Assembly: GCF_048128805.1 (NCBI RefSeq)
Contig: NC_136008.1
Coordinates: 16,781,572-16,845,571 of the forward strand
DNA: 64,000 nt
Direction: 5' to 3'
Source of the DNA: Centroberyx gerrardi
Taxonomy: Eukaryota > Chordata > Actinopteri > Beryciformes > Berycidae
A model generated the notes under the pieces. The model saw only the letters and a list, made by a program, of their open reading frames with translations, searched no databases and was not told the DNA's origin. Below, piece by piece: positions 1 through 12,187 of the stretch. The first letter of the stretch is position 1, and each line of letters opens with the position of its first letter. A program made the position numbers and the translations under genes.

Positions 1-201
1 TTTTTTTGAGGTTTTAAATGTTATATGTAGCTAAATCTTTTAAGTGCTATACAGAACTAACCAACCTTCTAGAAGCAATATTAACATTTTATATAAAAAG
101 TGTGTCTCTGTACAAATCATATTTTACTTAGCAAAGGTGACAAACAAGTAACATTTTAAATTGGTTGGATGAGTTGCCAATTTCATTCATAGGTTATACT
201 T

Positions 202-3200
202 TTACCTAATTTGCTCCTTCACCCATTTTCTCTGTTTGCGAAGGACTTGTAGCAGAGGGTCATCTTCAAAATCTGTTTCATCTGAATCTGAACAGAAAAA
301 ATTTACTGTAGGATGAAAAGAGCGGAGAGAGGAAGGGCAAATACTGGAAAAATCTTGGAATTCACTTTGACAGCACCAAAACCATGTGATTGTTTTTGTT
401 CTAGTTAAAGCTAAATGGTAACAGATTTAAGTTCATTGTATACAGATATTCAAAAAACAAAAAATGCAATATGTAGGATATGACTAAGGTACCTGACAGT
501 GGTCCACATAAAGCATAAAGCATGCATGGATCACAAATTTAACCGGTTCCACATACCAACAGCTTGCACAGAAAAAGGCTAAGTTCTAGAGCTTTGGACC
601 TAAAGGACATGGGAATGTTTGGAAGCTATCTACAGCCCAGAAAATATTCCCCACAATTAACTCCAGGGTAAAGGTCAGTGCTCTTTGCTGCTGTGCGCTC
701 ACCTTCAGCCTCTCGCAGCAGCTGTGAAATGACCTCCATAGGGTTCTGCGCATTGCCTGGAGGAACTGGGGACTGTGGAGGTGCATAGGGAGTGTATGGA
801 GGAGAATCTGAAGAGACAGGGGTCCTTTGTGCAGGGGATGAGTCCAAGGTAGGAAACAAAACCTCTGAAACTACCTGCCAAGGTCCAATGAGAACACCCC
901 ATTTGTTAATGCAACTTAAAACTACCATAATGACATATCTTCATCACATGATGACGCATCTAAATACAAGACTAGGTGTGCCTAGTGGTGACTGAGCCAT
1001 TCCGGTTCTATAGAGAGGCAAAGTCTCATGTAATGTTATAGGTTGTAAAGTCAGAATATCTGCCATTTGGTGTGTAGCCCAAAACCCCAATGGAAATATG
1101 AATGGGATTTGCAAGAAACACCAAAAATAAATTCTGTCCTACACAAAGGCTCACTAACTTTCACTCCACCCAAAACACTGTTGGCATGCCTAATGCTGTT
1201 CACACACCCCTAATACAAGCACCATCTTTACGTAAATACCCATCTCCATATCACTGACAAACTATGTTTCTTATACAATGTCAGTATTATTGGAAATATG
1301 ATTTTAGTGGTCAAAACTACAAAACAGAACAAAGAACGTAACTTCTGTTTATCCTAATGTAATGTAGCCAGAAGACCATCCCAGTTTAGGCAACAAGGCA
1401 GAGACAAAGCAACACCTTGTGCCTCTACTGAATGAGTCACACCTACAAACATAACAGGCCCTGGCTGGCACATGTGCGCTTTAAAATGTTCAACTTGTTA
1501 AGCATGTTCAAATGTGAGGCCTGGCAATACTTCACAGTGGAGTGTGTGGTCAAGATGACATAATTTGCGCAATACCCAAAATATGAAACAATGCAGACGG
1601 TGCCACAGTTACGTAGACACGCCTCTGTCAAGGATTGGCTGAACAAAGAGGAACTGGGACCACAGGCTGATTCTGGTGTTTGTGTCTTGGAGGATTTGGA
1701 AAGCTGATTCTTCCTACACACCATTTAAGTACTGGATATTTCAGGTCATCATGCCAGTGTAAGAAACGTGAATGCCGAGGTATGCAGAGACAGCCCGCCT
1801 ATGTTCATGCAAAGCTTATGCGTGTCAACCCACACAGAGAGTATGAAACAAATCAACTTGCAAACTGGTCCAGGCATTTAAGTTTTGCAGTTGGCACATG
1901 TTCTGACCTGTCCTAAGGCACTGTGGATTGGAGAAGGTGGTGGTGCACGGTCGCCAGTACAGCTCTCACTGGAAAACCCCTGACATCTCTCCTTTTGGCC
2001 TCCATTTCTGCTGGACGGCTGCTCTGTCCATGGTGTGACCTTTTTGGGACTTCTGCTGTGACGCGAAGAGCTCCTGTTTGTATTGCAGGGCCCATCAGCA
2101 TGGTCATCACCTCGAATATGATGTCTGCAGAAAAATGTATATTAAGCATATAGACTTAAAATGTATGTGTGTGTGTATGTGTGTGTGTGTTTCAATACAT
2201 TGCACCTCATTGATTTCTTCTGCTTTCTGATGGACATCGCTGTCCTCTTCTCATTCTTCTCTGACTCCTTTGTTTGTGCTTTCTTGTTCCTCCTCTCGGC
2301 TCTCCTGTGGTGAAAGGGCCACTCTTCTTCTGTACTTCCAGATGAAGCAGGTGGTGGAGATGACATATGTTTACTAATGGGCTCTTCAGTGGAGGTATCT
2401 GTTGAGTTTCCCGGGACCTGTTGGGTTTTTTTAGGGGCAACTTTGGTCCGAGACCCTTCTCTTTGTGAACTCCTCTGTTGCGTGCTACGATGGGATGACC
2501 GGGCGGGGCAGGGCAAGACATCACAGAGGAGATGCATGTGGGCAGGCACATGAGCGTCAGTCTGGAGTTTGGGGACAGAGGAGTCGGAGACAAGAAAGGG
2601 AGGGGAGGGAGACGGGCCTGTTGCTGAGGGACACGGTCCATGGGCTTCTTTGGTTTCTGGTTGGGGAGCGATGATGAATGAGGGGGTAACTCTACATGAG
2701 GGCTCAGGAGGGTGAATACTCTGCTGCTGCTGAAGATGATGCAAGGGGAAAGGAAATGAAAAGTCATTCAATATATCTTGAATAACAAAATAGTCACCTG
2801 TTCATACAGAATGTCAATGGTACATGTACGACTTCTACCTTGTGAGCCTGTCCACTGACTGAGGGCTGGTGGAGACCGGGACTCTGCCAGCTGAAAGTGG
2901 ATCGGTGAAGACTGGAGTATTGCTGGGACTGGGGCCCCTCCCTGGCCTGCTCCATCTTCCTCCTCAAACGCCATTGGAACAGGATGTCCTCTTCTGGGCG
3001 CGTGTGGTGCACCAGGGAAGGAGTCACAGAGGATTTCTGGGAGGGGCCAGCTTGGACTGAAGCTGAGACATATTGCACAACAACATTGTCACTGCGGTAC
3101 AGTTTCAAATATTGCGTAACAATAAAAGAGGATTCATCGAAAAGTTGCGTAACAGATCATAACCTCGAGCAAGTTTATGTTGGAAGAGCACGGCAACAAA

Positions 3201-5831
3201 AATCCATCTCAGCTAACTGTATTCCACTCCACAACTCTTGGCTTACCAGTAGCTGATTCCATTAGACTGGGAATCAAAGGTCTTCGCACTGGCTCATCTA
3301 CACTGATTGGGGAGGAGAAATCTGAGCATCCCAGGCCCTCTGAGCTGATGGGGATAGACCCATCACTGACAGAGCATTCACAGACATAAAGACAACAGGT
3401 TACATACAATTGAAGGACTTGAATAAATGCATCATTAGTGTGACTCACTGGTCTTCCTACCTTTTCTGCAAAAGTCTGCTGGCCCTCTCCTGTAGCTGCA
3501 GTATCTCAGTGTCATCAAGGTCACCGTGGGAGGTGTCTGACAAAACCTGACGATCACAAAGAGAACACCGAATAAACTCAAATTTTGCTCCCTCAAACCT
3601 ACCCATAAACATACTGTAGAGCAGTGATATCAAGGACCTCTAATTTAGTCCACATTAGGGCCACGGACCCCCATTTGATGAGATTTTGTCTCTTGGACCC
3701 AATCTGAGAATATTTTTATTGTTGGATATGATTGAAACAGTCATTCTTCTACATTCTCTAATTGCATTAACTTCTTGTAAATTAAATAATGGTGAAGTTA
3801 AACAATTCATCAATTTCCTGGGGACCCCCTGGAACCCCCTCAAGGACCCCTGGTGGTCCCCGGACCCCACGTTGAGAACCACTGCTATAGAGGACACTCA
3901 CATTACTGTGTGAATGAATCAAATCTAGATTCTATCATATGTATGCAGTTTGGAAAAATTCAAGTCTTTTTTATTGCAAAATAGCCACCTCTCATCACCT
4001 AGTCCTGACCTCGTATTTCTAACAAATATACTATAGTTCTTTTATAATTTTATCTATGATACATTTGGCATAAGCAGGACGAGCCGTAAAGGAATCAAAA
4101 TGGTTGCATAAACGATGGCTTCCCAAGCATTCATATAAACATAGAGGTTTACAAGATGGATGTGGTGTGGTGGTGGAATGCAAATATTTAGAAGCACACT
4201 TAGTCTGAATAAGGTGTCTCTTCTTCATAATAATACTGTGCAGACACTCTGGTTCCTGGGCACTCACACAAACTTGGCAGTGTATAGACCAAATAATCCA
4301 TCCTAACAGCATAAGCAAAAAAATAAAAAACGAGACGGAATATTAATATCTCTGTTACCCTCTAGTAGTTCTGTAGTCAAATCTGAATTGTATTTTTCCC
4401 TGTTTGCTACAAATACACCTATCATCTCTGTTTAGTGGAGAAAGACTATATATAGAAAGATTATATAGTAACAGGACACATTGTGGCTCATTCCCAGTTA
4501 CTTGACTCACAAATGCACTGACACTAGGGGATCCTCTGTGCGGGGAGGGAGTGCTGCCACGCCGACACTGTCCAACTGGACTGAGGATGGCAGGTGCATG
4601 GTCATCTTTCAGAGGTAGGATAACATCTGTTCAGAAGAAGGGAATCCAAGGAGAGACATTATCAAAGATGGGTTGTCGACTCCATTCTAGGGTATGTTAC
4701 GAGCTCATAACAGTTAATATCCCCTACACTGAAATAAGTTTCCAAAAAGTGAGAACACACCTTTGTCTGTGGTTTGAGTTGGTGTTGAACAGGGGGGTAA
4801 AGATGAGGGTGACATCCACCAGAAAGGCAGCTGCTCCTCTCCTATGGCAGAAGCCCTTTGCTGGCGCTCTTCTCGACTCTGCGGTCGACCGTGGCGAAAC
4901 CGTTCTATGTACCTGGGAGAGTAGAGATCGCTGTCATTCAAGTCATTCAAACAGTAAAATAAATTGCCAACTAACCCATACCATTGCCTACTGCTTACAG
5001 TCACTTATCATCAGAATTAATCGTACATTCTATCATGTGCAAGTTTTCAAGTTTGGGGGCATGATTTAGACTTTGGCAAGTCCACCTAAAAAATAAAAAT
5101 ATATAAACTCTATAATTTAAGGCACTTTAGATAAGAAAGTAATAAATGTGTATACTGTCATACATTACATATTACCTATCACATTGAATTAAAACTCTGG
5201 ACATCTATTGCACATTGACTGAATGTTTATGCTGTACTGTAACAAAAACTGAAGTGTACTTTGCCAGCACTGAATCCTGTTGAGCTTGGTCAAAAGAGAC
5301 TGCCGGTGCAGACTGTTTGGGTGTCTCCATGCTAGAAGAAGCTGTAGTGTTGGCTGGAGAAGTTTCAAGGTCAGTGGAGGGCCAGGACTCTGAAAAACTG
5401 GGTTGTCCATCCGTGGTGGGATGGAGGTGGTTAGGTTTCCCAAGAAGGCGCTGGTCGTCTTGGCTCAGAGAGTGTAATGGTGGACTGACTCGCTGGCTTG
5501 AACGCACAGGACTCAAAGTCTGCAGAAAGCAATGAATGCCATGTGTTTGAGAAAAAATGTTAGGAAATAGGAGAGCAAAATGTGAAGGTAATGGTGCAAA
5601 ATGAAAAGGGTCCTAAAATCCACTTTAAAACATACAGTTTTTTTCTTTTTCTTTGACAGGCACTGGATGCGGGAAGGGTGGTAGTATGTCTTTCCCACTG
5701 CAGAGGCTGGTGGAAAGGGATTCTGCTTTGTGAACACAGCACCACTGTAAAAACAACACTATTATGACCAACAGTGTCTTCTGTTTAGGATATCATATGT
5801 CAATGTCCTTCAGTTCTTACCTGGATTTCAT
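202..5831 (-). CDS. proser3: PROSER3-like proline/serine-rich protein, 12 coding exons, about 667 aa
   Basis: Exons on the minus strand (given as plus positions): 5821-5831, 5636-5744, 5260-5519, 4761-4912, 4511-4626, 3461-3546, 3247-3365, 2839-3062, 2206-2729, 1970-2124, 703-864, 202-287. All junctions are GT-AG, phases agree, and the total is 2004 nt including TAA. The protein starts MKSSGAVFTKQNPFPP. It contains an arginine-rich block reading YIERFRHGRPQSREERQ, a central ILFQWRLRRKMEQARE segment, a long low-complexity Pro/Ser region with a CDVLPCP motif, and an acidic end (EDDPLLQVLRKQRKWVKEQ). These blocks and the head-to-head position next to LIN37, as in human 19q13.12, are why I call it PROSER3; I recognise the family from memory and could not align it. 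The family's function is poorly known. The last exon could instead splice at AG|GTAAAA just before the stop into sequence left of the window. No membrane segment or signal peptide is seen. Confidence 0.75.
865..1969. other. PROSER3 intron, no other feature seen
   Basis: About 1.1 kb between exons 703-864 and 1970-2124. I found no conserved coding frame, transposon end or structured repeat in it. The short open frames present have no recognisable motif. Confidence 0.4.
3622..3884. mobile_element. Short non-autonomous hAT-type DNA transposon in a PROSER3 intron
   Basis: The element starts CAGTGATATCAAGGACC and ends GAGAACCACTG, so the inverted ends are of the CAGTG hAT type. It is flanked by 8-bp direct repeats, ctgtagag (3614-3621) and ctatagag (3885-3892), one mismatch apart, which is the hAT target-site size. 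The body is 263 bp with repeated ggaccccc words near both ends and no transposase coding. It lies between the PROSER3 exons at 3461-3546 and 4511-4626 and does not touch a splice site. Confidence 0.7.
4627..4760. other. PROSER3 intron containing only non-coding sequence
   Basis: This short intron sits between two firmly placed PROSER3 exons. It begins GTGTGTTC in gene orientation and ends in a pyrimidine tract followed by AG. Nothing else is seen in it. Confidence 0.4.
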
Positions 5832-6904
5832 AACAGCTTCAGGATATCACAGATGATTCATAATACCATGTAGGACAAGATACACAGGAGAGGTTGTAGT
5901 CTGGGTCGGCTTTTGCCTGGTCCTAACCAGACTCTTTGACCCAAAGAGTTACAGCTGGATGGTAGATCTAGCTCGGCAACGTTAGCCTCAGTCTGATTAT
6001 GCAGCGGAATGAATTAGATATACAAACAATTCGAGACCACATTATCCACCCGCCTTCCGGGTTCGCTTTGCTTGGCGTGTCCACAAAATTAAGTTACCAT
6101 GGAAGCAAACCACCACAAGTTTTCCATAGGACATCAGCTTGAGATGTTGCGGGGGAGTTTGGATGTTTGAAAACCTGTGTATCCTACAAGTCAACTTGTT
6201 GTCTAATAATACACTTCCATTTTGTTTTCTTTGACAAATCTAACGTTACCATTGCAACCAAAGGCAAGCGTCGCTCTGTTTATGATGATCGTTATTTACT
6301 ACAAGAAATATAGCCAATGGACACTGAGTTTCGTATGACGGACATAATATTTACCCAATCATGTAGAAGAACCTCGCTCCAATTGCACCAATCTGGAATT
6401 AGGAAATTGGCAGCGCGCGGAAGAGGAAAGTCTACAAAAGGCTATGCGCTGGGCAAAACAAAGCTAATTTAGCTAGGTTAATTTTAGCTAGCGAGGTAAA
6501 CAATTATAAAACAGCGATTATATATTGCTACCAAATGTATGGAAACCGTCAGAGGTAACTCTAGCCACCAATCGCAATATTAGATAATTATAGATTACGT
6601 TACGTTTACGAGCTATCGTTATCTAGTTAAAGCTAACGTTAAGTAGAAGCTGGTTGTAAACGTTCTCAACCTAACCTTAGCTAGCTAACGTTAGCAAGCA
6701 AACGTTCTTAGGGTAGCTTAGTAGTAGTAGTAGTAGTAATAGTAGTAGTAGTAGTACTGTAGTAGTAGTTAGCGCCCTTACTTAGCTCTGTCATCAGCCT
6801 GACCCATAAGGCACTGTACGGTTCGGTCATCAACAGAACTTGCATGTGGTTATAAACTTGGTCCTTTCCATTCCCGTGAGGAGTTGATAAATAGGTGAGA
6901 GATC
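5832..6904. promoter_or_regulatory. Divergent PROSER3/LIN37 promoter region with a CCAAT-box cluster
   Basis: The two start codons point away from each other across about 1.07 kb. Forward CCAAT pentamers occur at 6314, 6355, 6379, 6388 and 6568, and an inverted one (ATTGG) at 6406-6410. No TATA box stands out. A GC-rich stretch with CpGs (cagcgcgcgg, 6411-6420) follows the cluster. Closely spaced CCAAT boxes bound by NF-Y are typical of TATA-less bidirectional promoters; NF-Y use here is inference. From about 6465 to 6780 the sequence is rich in short gctaacgtta/ttagctagc words of the kind common in fish genomes, and it ends in a (TAG)n microsatellite at 6720-6770. The transcription starts cannot be placed by eye. 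Confidence 0.5.
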
Positions 6905-9900
6905 ATGCACCACGTCAAGATCAAGACCGAACGGCCAGGTGAGAGATTGACCTAATACGTTTCTAAAATAATCCCCTAATATTAAATTGTGTAAACTATC
7001 CTAATGTTATCCATCTCATGCAAGTATCTTCCTGTGAGTTATGGCCCATTTAATTAGTGTCATTACAGTCATGACTCAAATCCACTGATAATGGTTGATA
7101 TTGTGCAGTCACTAAACGCCTTTTTCATTAGTAGTAGTCAGTTGCCTTCTTCGTAGCCCTGTGGTTGGCAACCGTTATACACAAACAAATGGATTGTTGG
7201 TCACAGTTTCAACAACTCAGCAAGCAATTCAATGGAAGCAGCACCGTTTACAACTACCATTGTATTTCTGCAGACTTGGAGGGGAGTGGTGCACGCAGTC
7301 GATTAGATGCTGTATTGCAGGTACTGGTTGACAAGACTGAGAGTGAAAGGTTAGTAAAATCTGCAAAAAAATTTAATCATAAAATTGTAGAAACCCATCT
7401 GATCATCATGGTTACTTTCAAGTGAAGCTAATGCGAGTGTCTTTTGTGCAGGGAGCAAAATGAAGACGATACTGGAAAAATAGCAGCAGACTCTTTAAAC
7501 AAGTATGGACCCATCATTTTGATTTCAAATACATTTGAAAAATTTGATTGAATATATGAAACACCTTAGATGGTGCCTTGAAGTAATTGAGTGTCTATGT
7601 TAGACATGTATGAACTAAATTGTAAAGGTTTATGTATTTTACTTTTTACATGGTTGTGTATCTCCTTTTCCTTCCATAGAGATTTGTCTCCATCATCTGC
7701 TGGGAAACGGTAAGTGGCAGTTTTCAACCAGAGCTGACAGTAACGGAAAAACATTTAAATCACCTTCTGTTCTCTTCCATTGGAGCTGGAAAAAACACCT
7801 GGAATTTTATTGACCACACTCTGTCAATGATTTTCGGGCATTTTGCATTTTGACATTGACAAGTTGCATATCTATATACGTTTACAGATCCAAATTATTA
7901 CAAGCAGTAGTGACTTTTGTGGACTTTCTGGACATGTCCTCATCCTCGTGATTAATTTTCTAGGCCATCAACACGGTTCCCACAGCACCGGAGGAAGAAG
8001 CGAAAAGAGATGGACGAGGGCTTACCAGAGAGCAATCAGCATAAGCAAAGTAAAAAGTGTTGCCCCTTGAAAATGATGCATGGAGAATTCAGATAGCATT
8101 TTTCTCCCTTGTCACTCAGTTACTTTTAGTTCACAGTGCTTTTCACTTTGTCCTGCCATTTCCTACCTTCTTTTTATTCTGCCCTCTTCTTACCTGCTGC
8201 CTTTGTCAGATGCCTACATCATTAAGTTGTTTGATCGCAGTGTGGATCTGGCTCAGTTCAACACCAGTACTCCCCTGTACCCCATCTGCCGCGCCTGGAT
8301 GAGAAACAATCCTTCCGTTCGAGAACGAGCAGCATCCCCAAGCCCCCCTCACAGCATGGGAGAGGAAGAGGTGAGACCATACCAATGAAACAATTATGCT
8401 GAATAACCATTTAAATGTTTCAGGTTCTACTTTTCTTAGGGCTGTTACTCCATTAAAGAGCCACTATAGTGCTTCTAGTATAATCTAGTATAATGCAGTA
8501 TAATCTCTTAACAACGTAGAGATTCCACCTTAACTCAAAATATGCATGCATTTGGTTCCAGAGTCACCAAACAATCCAAGCATAAACCATTTACAGCTTC
8601 AAAAACCTTCACAAGTTTTAGTATCAAGAATCCAGTCTGTATTTGTGAGCAGAAAAATGTCTTCTATCAAATGAAATAAACCTTAAACAAAGCAAATAGT
8701 GCTTTCTTGGCAACAAAGGTGGTGTTATATCTTCCTATAGATAATTACAATATCTAGGGCTAATTTTGTGTAATTGACAGTGTTCCCATTTCATTCTTTT
8801 TTTACCATCTGTTGCCAGGTTACAGACATGCTCAATGGTAAGGGTCAAATTGTGTACAGACTCCCTCCTCCAACCTCCTGTCCAGTCAGCCCCTCTGGAG
8901 AGCCTGTCAACTTGAGGATCCCACAGACTGAGAAACCCACTGTTACCAAGGTAATGCACAACATGTGCAGGAGCATCATTCATAGTGTTTTACATATCAT
9001 TGCTATTAAATAAAGACACATACCACTATATGTCATGTATTTCATTCATATACTGTATATTCCTTGCTTGGAATATAAGCATGCTAGAATTATCAATCAT
9101 TAGCCATGGATACTAAGTTATCTAATGAAAAGTAAGTTTCTTATAATTGTCTCTTTCTGCAGCTAACAGATTCAGCTCCTGTATCAGGTTCCCTCATATG
9201 TGACCACATGGAACGCTGGAAAAAGATAAGGCAAAAGTATGTTATTTTAAGAATAGTTTTCAGGTAACAGTCCACAAATATAAAGTTATGGGAAGGTATG
9301 ACTTTTGTGACTGTATTCACATTTATTAAAAATTGTATTCCCAAATTAGAATCTGCTTGTGTATGGAGGTTTTTCTATGTTCTACAGTAATAATTATAGA
9401 CTAGCTCAGTGATTAATTATAATTCATAGATAAATAGAAAAAACACTAAGTGATTAAAGCTACAATAGGAAACTGTTGTGTGGTGCATCTAGTGTGCCAA
9501 ACTCATTATTATAAACTAGCTCGGGTTGAATTATTATTGATTAATTAATATATACATTTAAAAAACAATATATAACGTGATTACATTCACATTGAAATAA
9601 CAATTAATAAACAATCAATAAAATGTTCATTATCCACAGACTAACAGCTGGACAATAAGCTGAGCTTAAAGCTGGGCTTCTTTTACTACAGTGAGGGCTG
9701 GACTTTGTATTTTTCCTGCATGGCAGACTGGGTGACTGTCTTCTAATTATAGAGTCTATTTTAATAATAAAGTTTTGCCAAAGCTGAAAGGATAAATGGT
9801 AAAGGAAAAGACTAACGAATTGTGAGATGGAAAATGAAAAGGGAAAACATGAATAAATTGAATAATAACTAAAATTTAAATGCCTTTTTAAAGATCATTT

Positions 9901-10476
9901 TACAAATTGAATTGGTCACAAAAACCCTCCCTACTTGTGTGCCCCTCTGGATATTTCAGTGTACGGATGGGGGCACACTTTCATTTGTTCTTATTTTATG
10001 AAGCAACAGTTTCTAACATGTGACTCAGTGTTAGCACCCACTTCAGAACACCTGCTGTTACGACCCGTAAGACCTGTGCTCTTAAAATTTGTATAGGCTG
10101 AATAACATGGAGACTAAAATAGCTTGAGGATCCCGCAACTCTTGTGTCATTTTCTCTTACGGTATAAATATATGTAATATCGTAATATATAAAAATATTA
10201 AATCTTGTGCATGACAAAAGAAACAAGGTACTTAAATTGTTGCTATTTATGAGTTGTCATGATGTGCAGATGGGTATGCCAGGTCAGTCAAAACGTCACA
10301 GGGGGAGCAGTGCCATTTATAAAAAAAAAAAAAAAAAAAAAAAAAGTATGGAATCCAGTTGAACCATATTGTTATGTTTTTTTTCCAGATGGAAGGAGTC
10401 CTCCAACAAGAATCAGTTAAGATACAGCGAGAGCATTAAGATCCTTAAGGAGATGAAGGAGTTGTATGACCGCTAG
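6905..10476 (+). CDS. lin37: LIN37, DREAM/MuvB complex subunit, 9 exons, 243 aa
   Basis: Exons: 6905-6938, 7274-7349, 7452-7502, 7680-7709, 7964-8049, 8210-8370, 8819-8950, 9163-9236, 10389-10476. They total 732 nt and end in TAG. The start [11 protein letters not shown] matches the short charged start of vertebrate LIN37. Recognisable blocks are [18 protein letters not shown], a basic patch ([14 protein letters not shown]), the family hallmark [15 protein letters not shown] followed by [20 protein letters not shown], and a C-terminal helix (WKKIRQKWKE...[15 protein letters not shown]). LIN37 is a core subunit of the MuvB complex (LIN9, LIN37, LIN52, LIN54, RBBP4). With p130/E2F4 it represses cell-cycle genes in quiescent cells, acting in the nucleus. 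Its length is close to the human protein (246 aa). An ATTAAA signal at 10839-10844 probably ends the transcript. No defect is seen. Confidence 0.95.
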
Positions 10477-12187
10477 CTGGCCACTTTGCATTTCTCCACC
10501 TTAGAATGGAATCCATGCAGATGGAACGGAGCCATGGAGTAGCAGTCCAAGTTTGAACACACTCGCCATCTACACAAGCAGACTGATATAAGACAGCATT
10601 ATCAGAACCTTAAGCCTTAAATAATCCATATTTCCTATGCATTGCAGCTAAAAAAAACCATTCAAGGTCATTGTTTTAGTTTTTATCAATTCCTTGTAAG
10701 GAATTATGTTCCAGTGTGCTGTGGGACTGTTTCTGTGTGTTGATATTCTGTGTATAGATGTTTGACTCATTAATTCACTCATTGGAAGCATTTCTCCAGA
10801 CACACTGTGACTTGTGTATTTGAACATTCAAGAGTTTGATTAAAGTCCAATGTCTTTTTTCCAAATCCAGAATTGCTTCCTTAATTTCACTTAAGCTACA
10901 ATGTTTGCTTTTTTTCTTTTTCTTTTTTTTTAAATTATTTGTAGCTATTCCCAAAACGGTGTGACCCTATAGACATTAGCCATTAGTTGTGATGAATCAA
11001 AAACATGTCATATTTTATTTTATTTATTTATTGTTAGGGAATCACTTTCATACAGACCTGCCCTAGGTTCTGTTAGAAAACACACTTGGGATTACATAAT
11101 CATGCATGATAAGGCTATGTAATGAAAAGGATTAAAACACTGATATAAAAAAAATATCTAGAATGAACAATACAGGTACAAAAATGATGAATACACAAAA
11201 AGTTACAATTTAGCATCAATGTGTGTGTGTGTGACCATCAATGCAAGAAGAGCCCCATGATATCTGTAAAACATTTTGCAGTTGTGAATTTAGTCACATT
11301 ACAACTGTTTAAGTCAGACTGAATGGGTGTTAATAATTATATAACAATATACAAAGATGTGTTAGAAACATGCCTTTACCCTTTTTTGTCCAAAGAATAC
11401 TTGGACATTCAAATCTTTTATTGTATTTCCTCAGTTTAGTTTCACAGATTGATATGGAGCGTTTAACTGGGGCATTCATACTAAAACTAATTTATAGTGA
11501 TTTGATTTGACCTGAGCATTGTCCAGTCACATACTGTGACATGAGGAAGTAAACAGACATACCACATTTGTGGTATCCCATAATACAGGGGACACACTTT
11601 CTGTGTAAACTTTGACTATAACAAAACTGTTGGCTGCTGCCTTAATGATTACATGTTTTGTTTTCAGTCAGACTGTACTCAGCAAGTACTGTGGCAAAAA
11701 CATTTTGGTGTAGAAGGGAAAAACAGCACATCAGTAATGCACTTATGATTTACCAAAATGCTTAAAGCTCAATCTTTTGAGATTTTACACACTAACATTC
11801 TTTCTGGAATGGTAAAATTAAAAACTTATAAACAATACCATACAATAGAGACAATAAACAGGGCCTTGGTTGATTGGGTAGATTTTAGGTAATGCATTAT
11901 CTGGAGCCTTGTAAGGCTAGGATCTGAAGATGTAAAATACACTTTAGACCTGTTATTGTTACTCAAAATACCATTAAACTTGTTTACAGTATTTACTAAC
12001 ACAGTATCTTACATTATCAACATAAAAGCCCATTCAAATCACATGTATGCCTATAACTCATCACTCTGCACACTGTTCACCTTGAGAATAGAAAAGGGCT
12101 CCAATGCCATGATTTTGTACTGAGGCTCAGTTTTTTGCTCATGGTTTCATTATAGATTAGACATTTCTAAATGTGGATTTACCAAAA
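10477..12187. other. LIN37 3' UTR and convergent intergenic region
   Basis: The stretch begins with the LIN37 3' UTR (to about 10860) and then reaches the 3' end of the GPCR gene transcribed from the other strand. It is AT-rich and contains a short poly-T/AT-rich tract near 10910-11030 and a small (GT)n run near 11219. No coding frame is supported. Confidence 0.4.
10839..10844 (+). terminator. Probable LIN37 polyadenylation signal (ATTAAA)
   Basis: ATTAAA lies 363 nt after the LIN37 stop codon and is followed within 20 nt by a T-rich stretch (gtctttttt). It is the first plausible signal in the 3' region. The assignment is by position only. Confidence 0.5.

Noticed and set aside
865-874. Acceptor at 875 for the PROSER3 exon 703-874
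   Set aside because: It would need a phase-0 upstream exon, while the Ser/Arg-rich frame of exon 1970-2124 leaves one base; the acceptor at 865 fits.
2207-2767. Alternative 186-aa frame on the minus strand
   Set aside because: It overlaps the PROSER3 exon in another frame and does not fit the phases of the flanking exons.
2730-2797. Upstream acceptor at 2797 for the large PROSER3 exon
   Set aside because: Joining from the exon ending at 2839 (phase 0) gives a stop within a few codons; the acceptor at 2730 keeps the frame.
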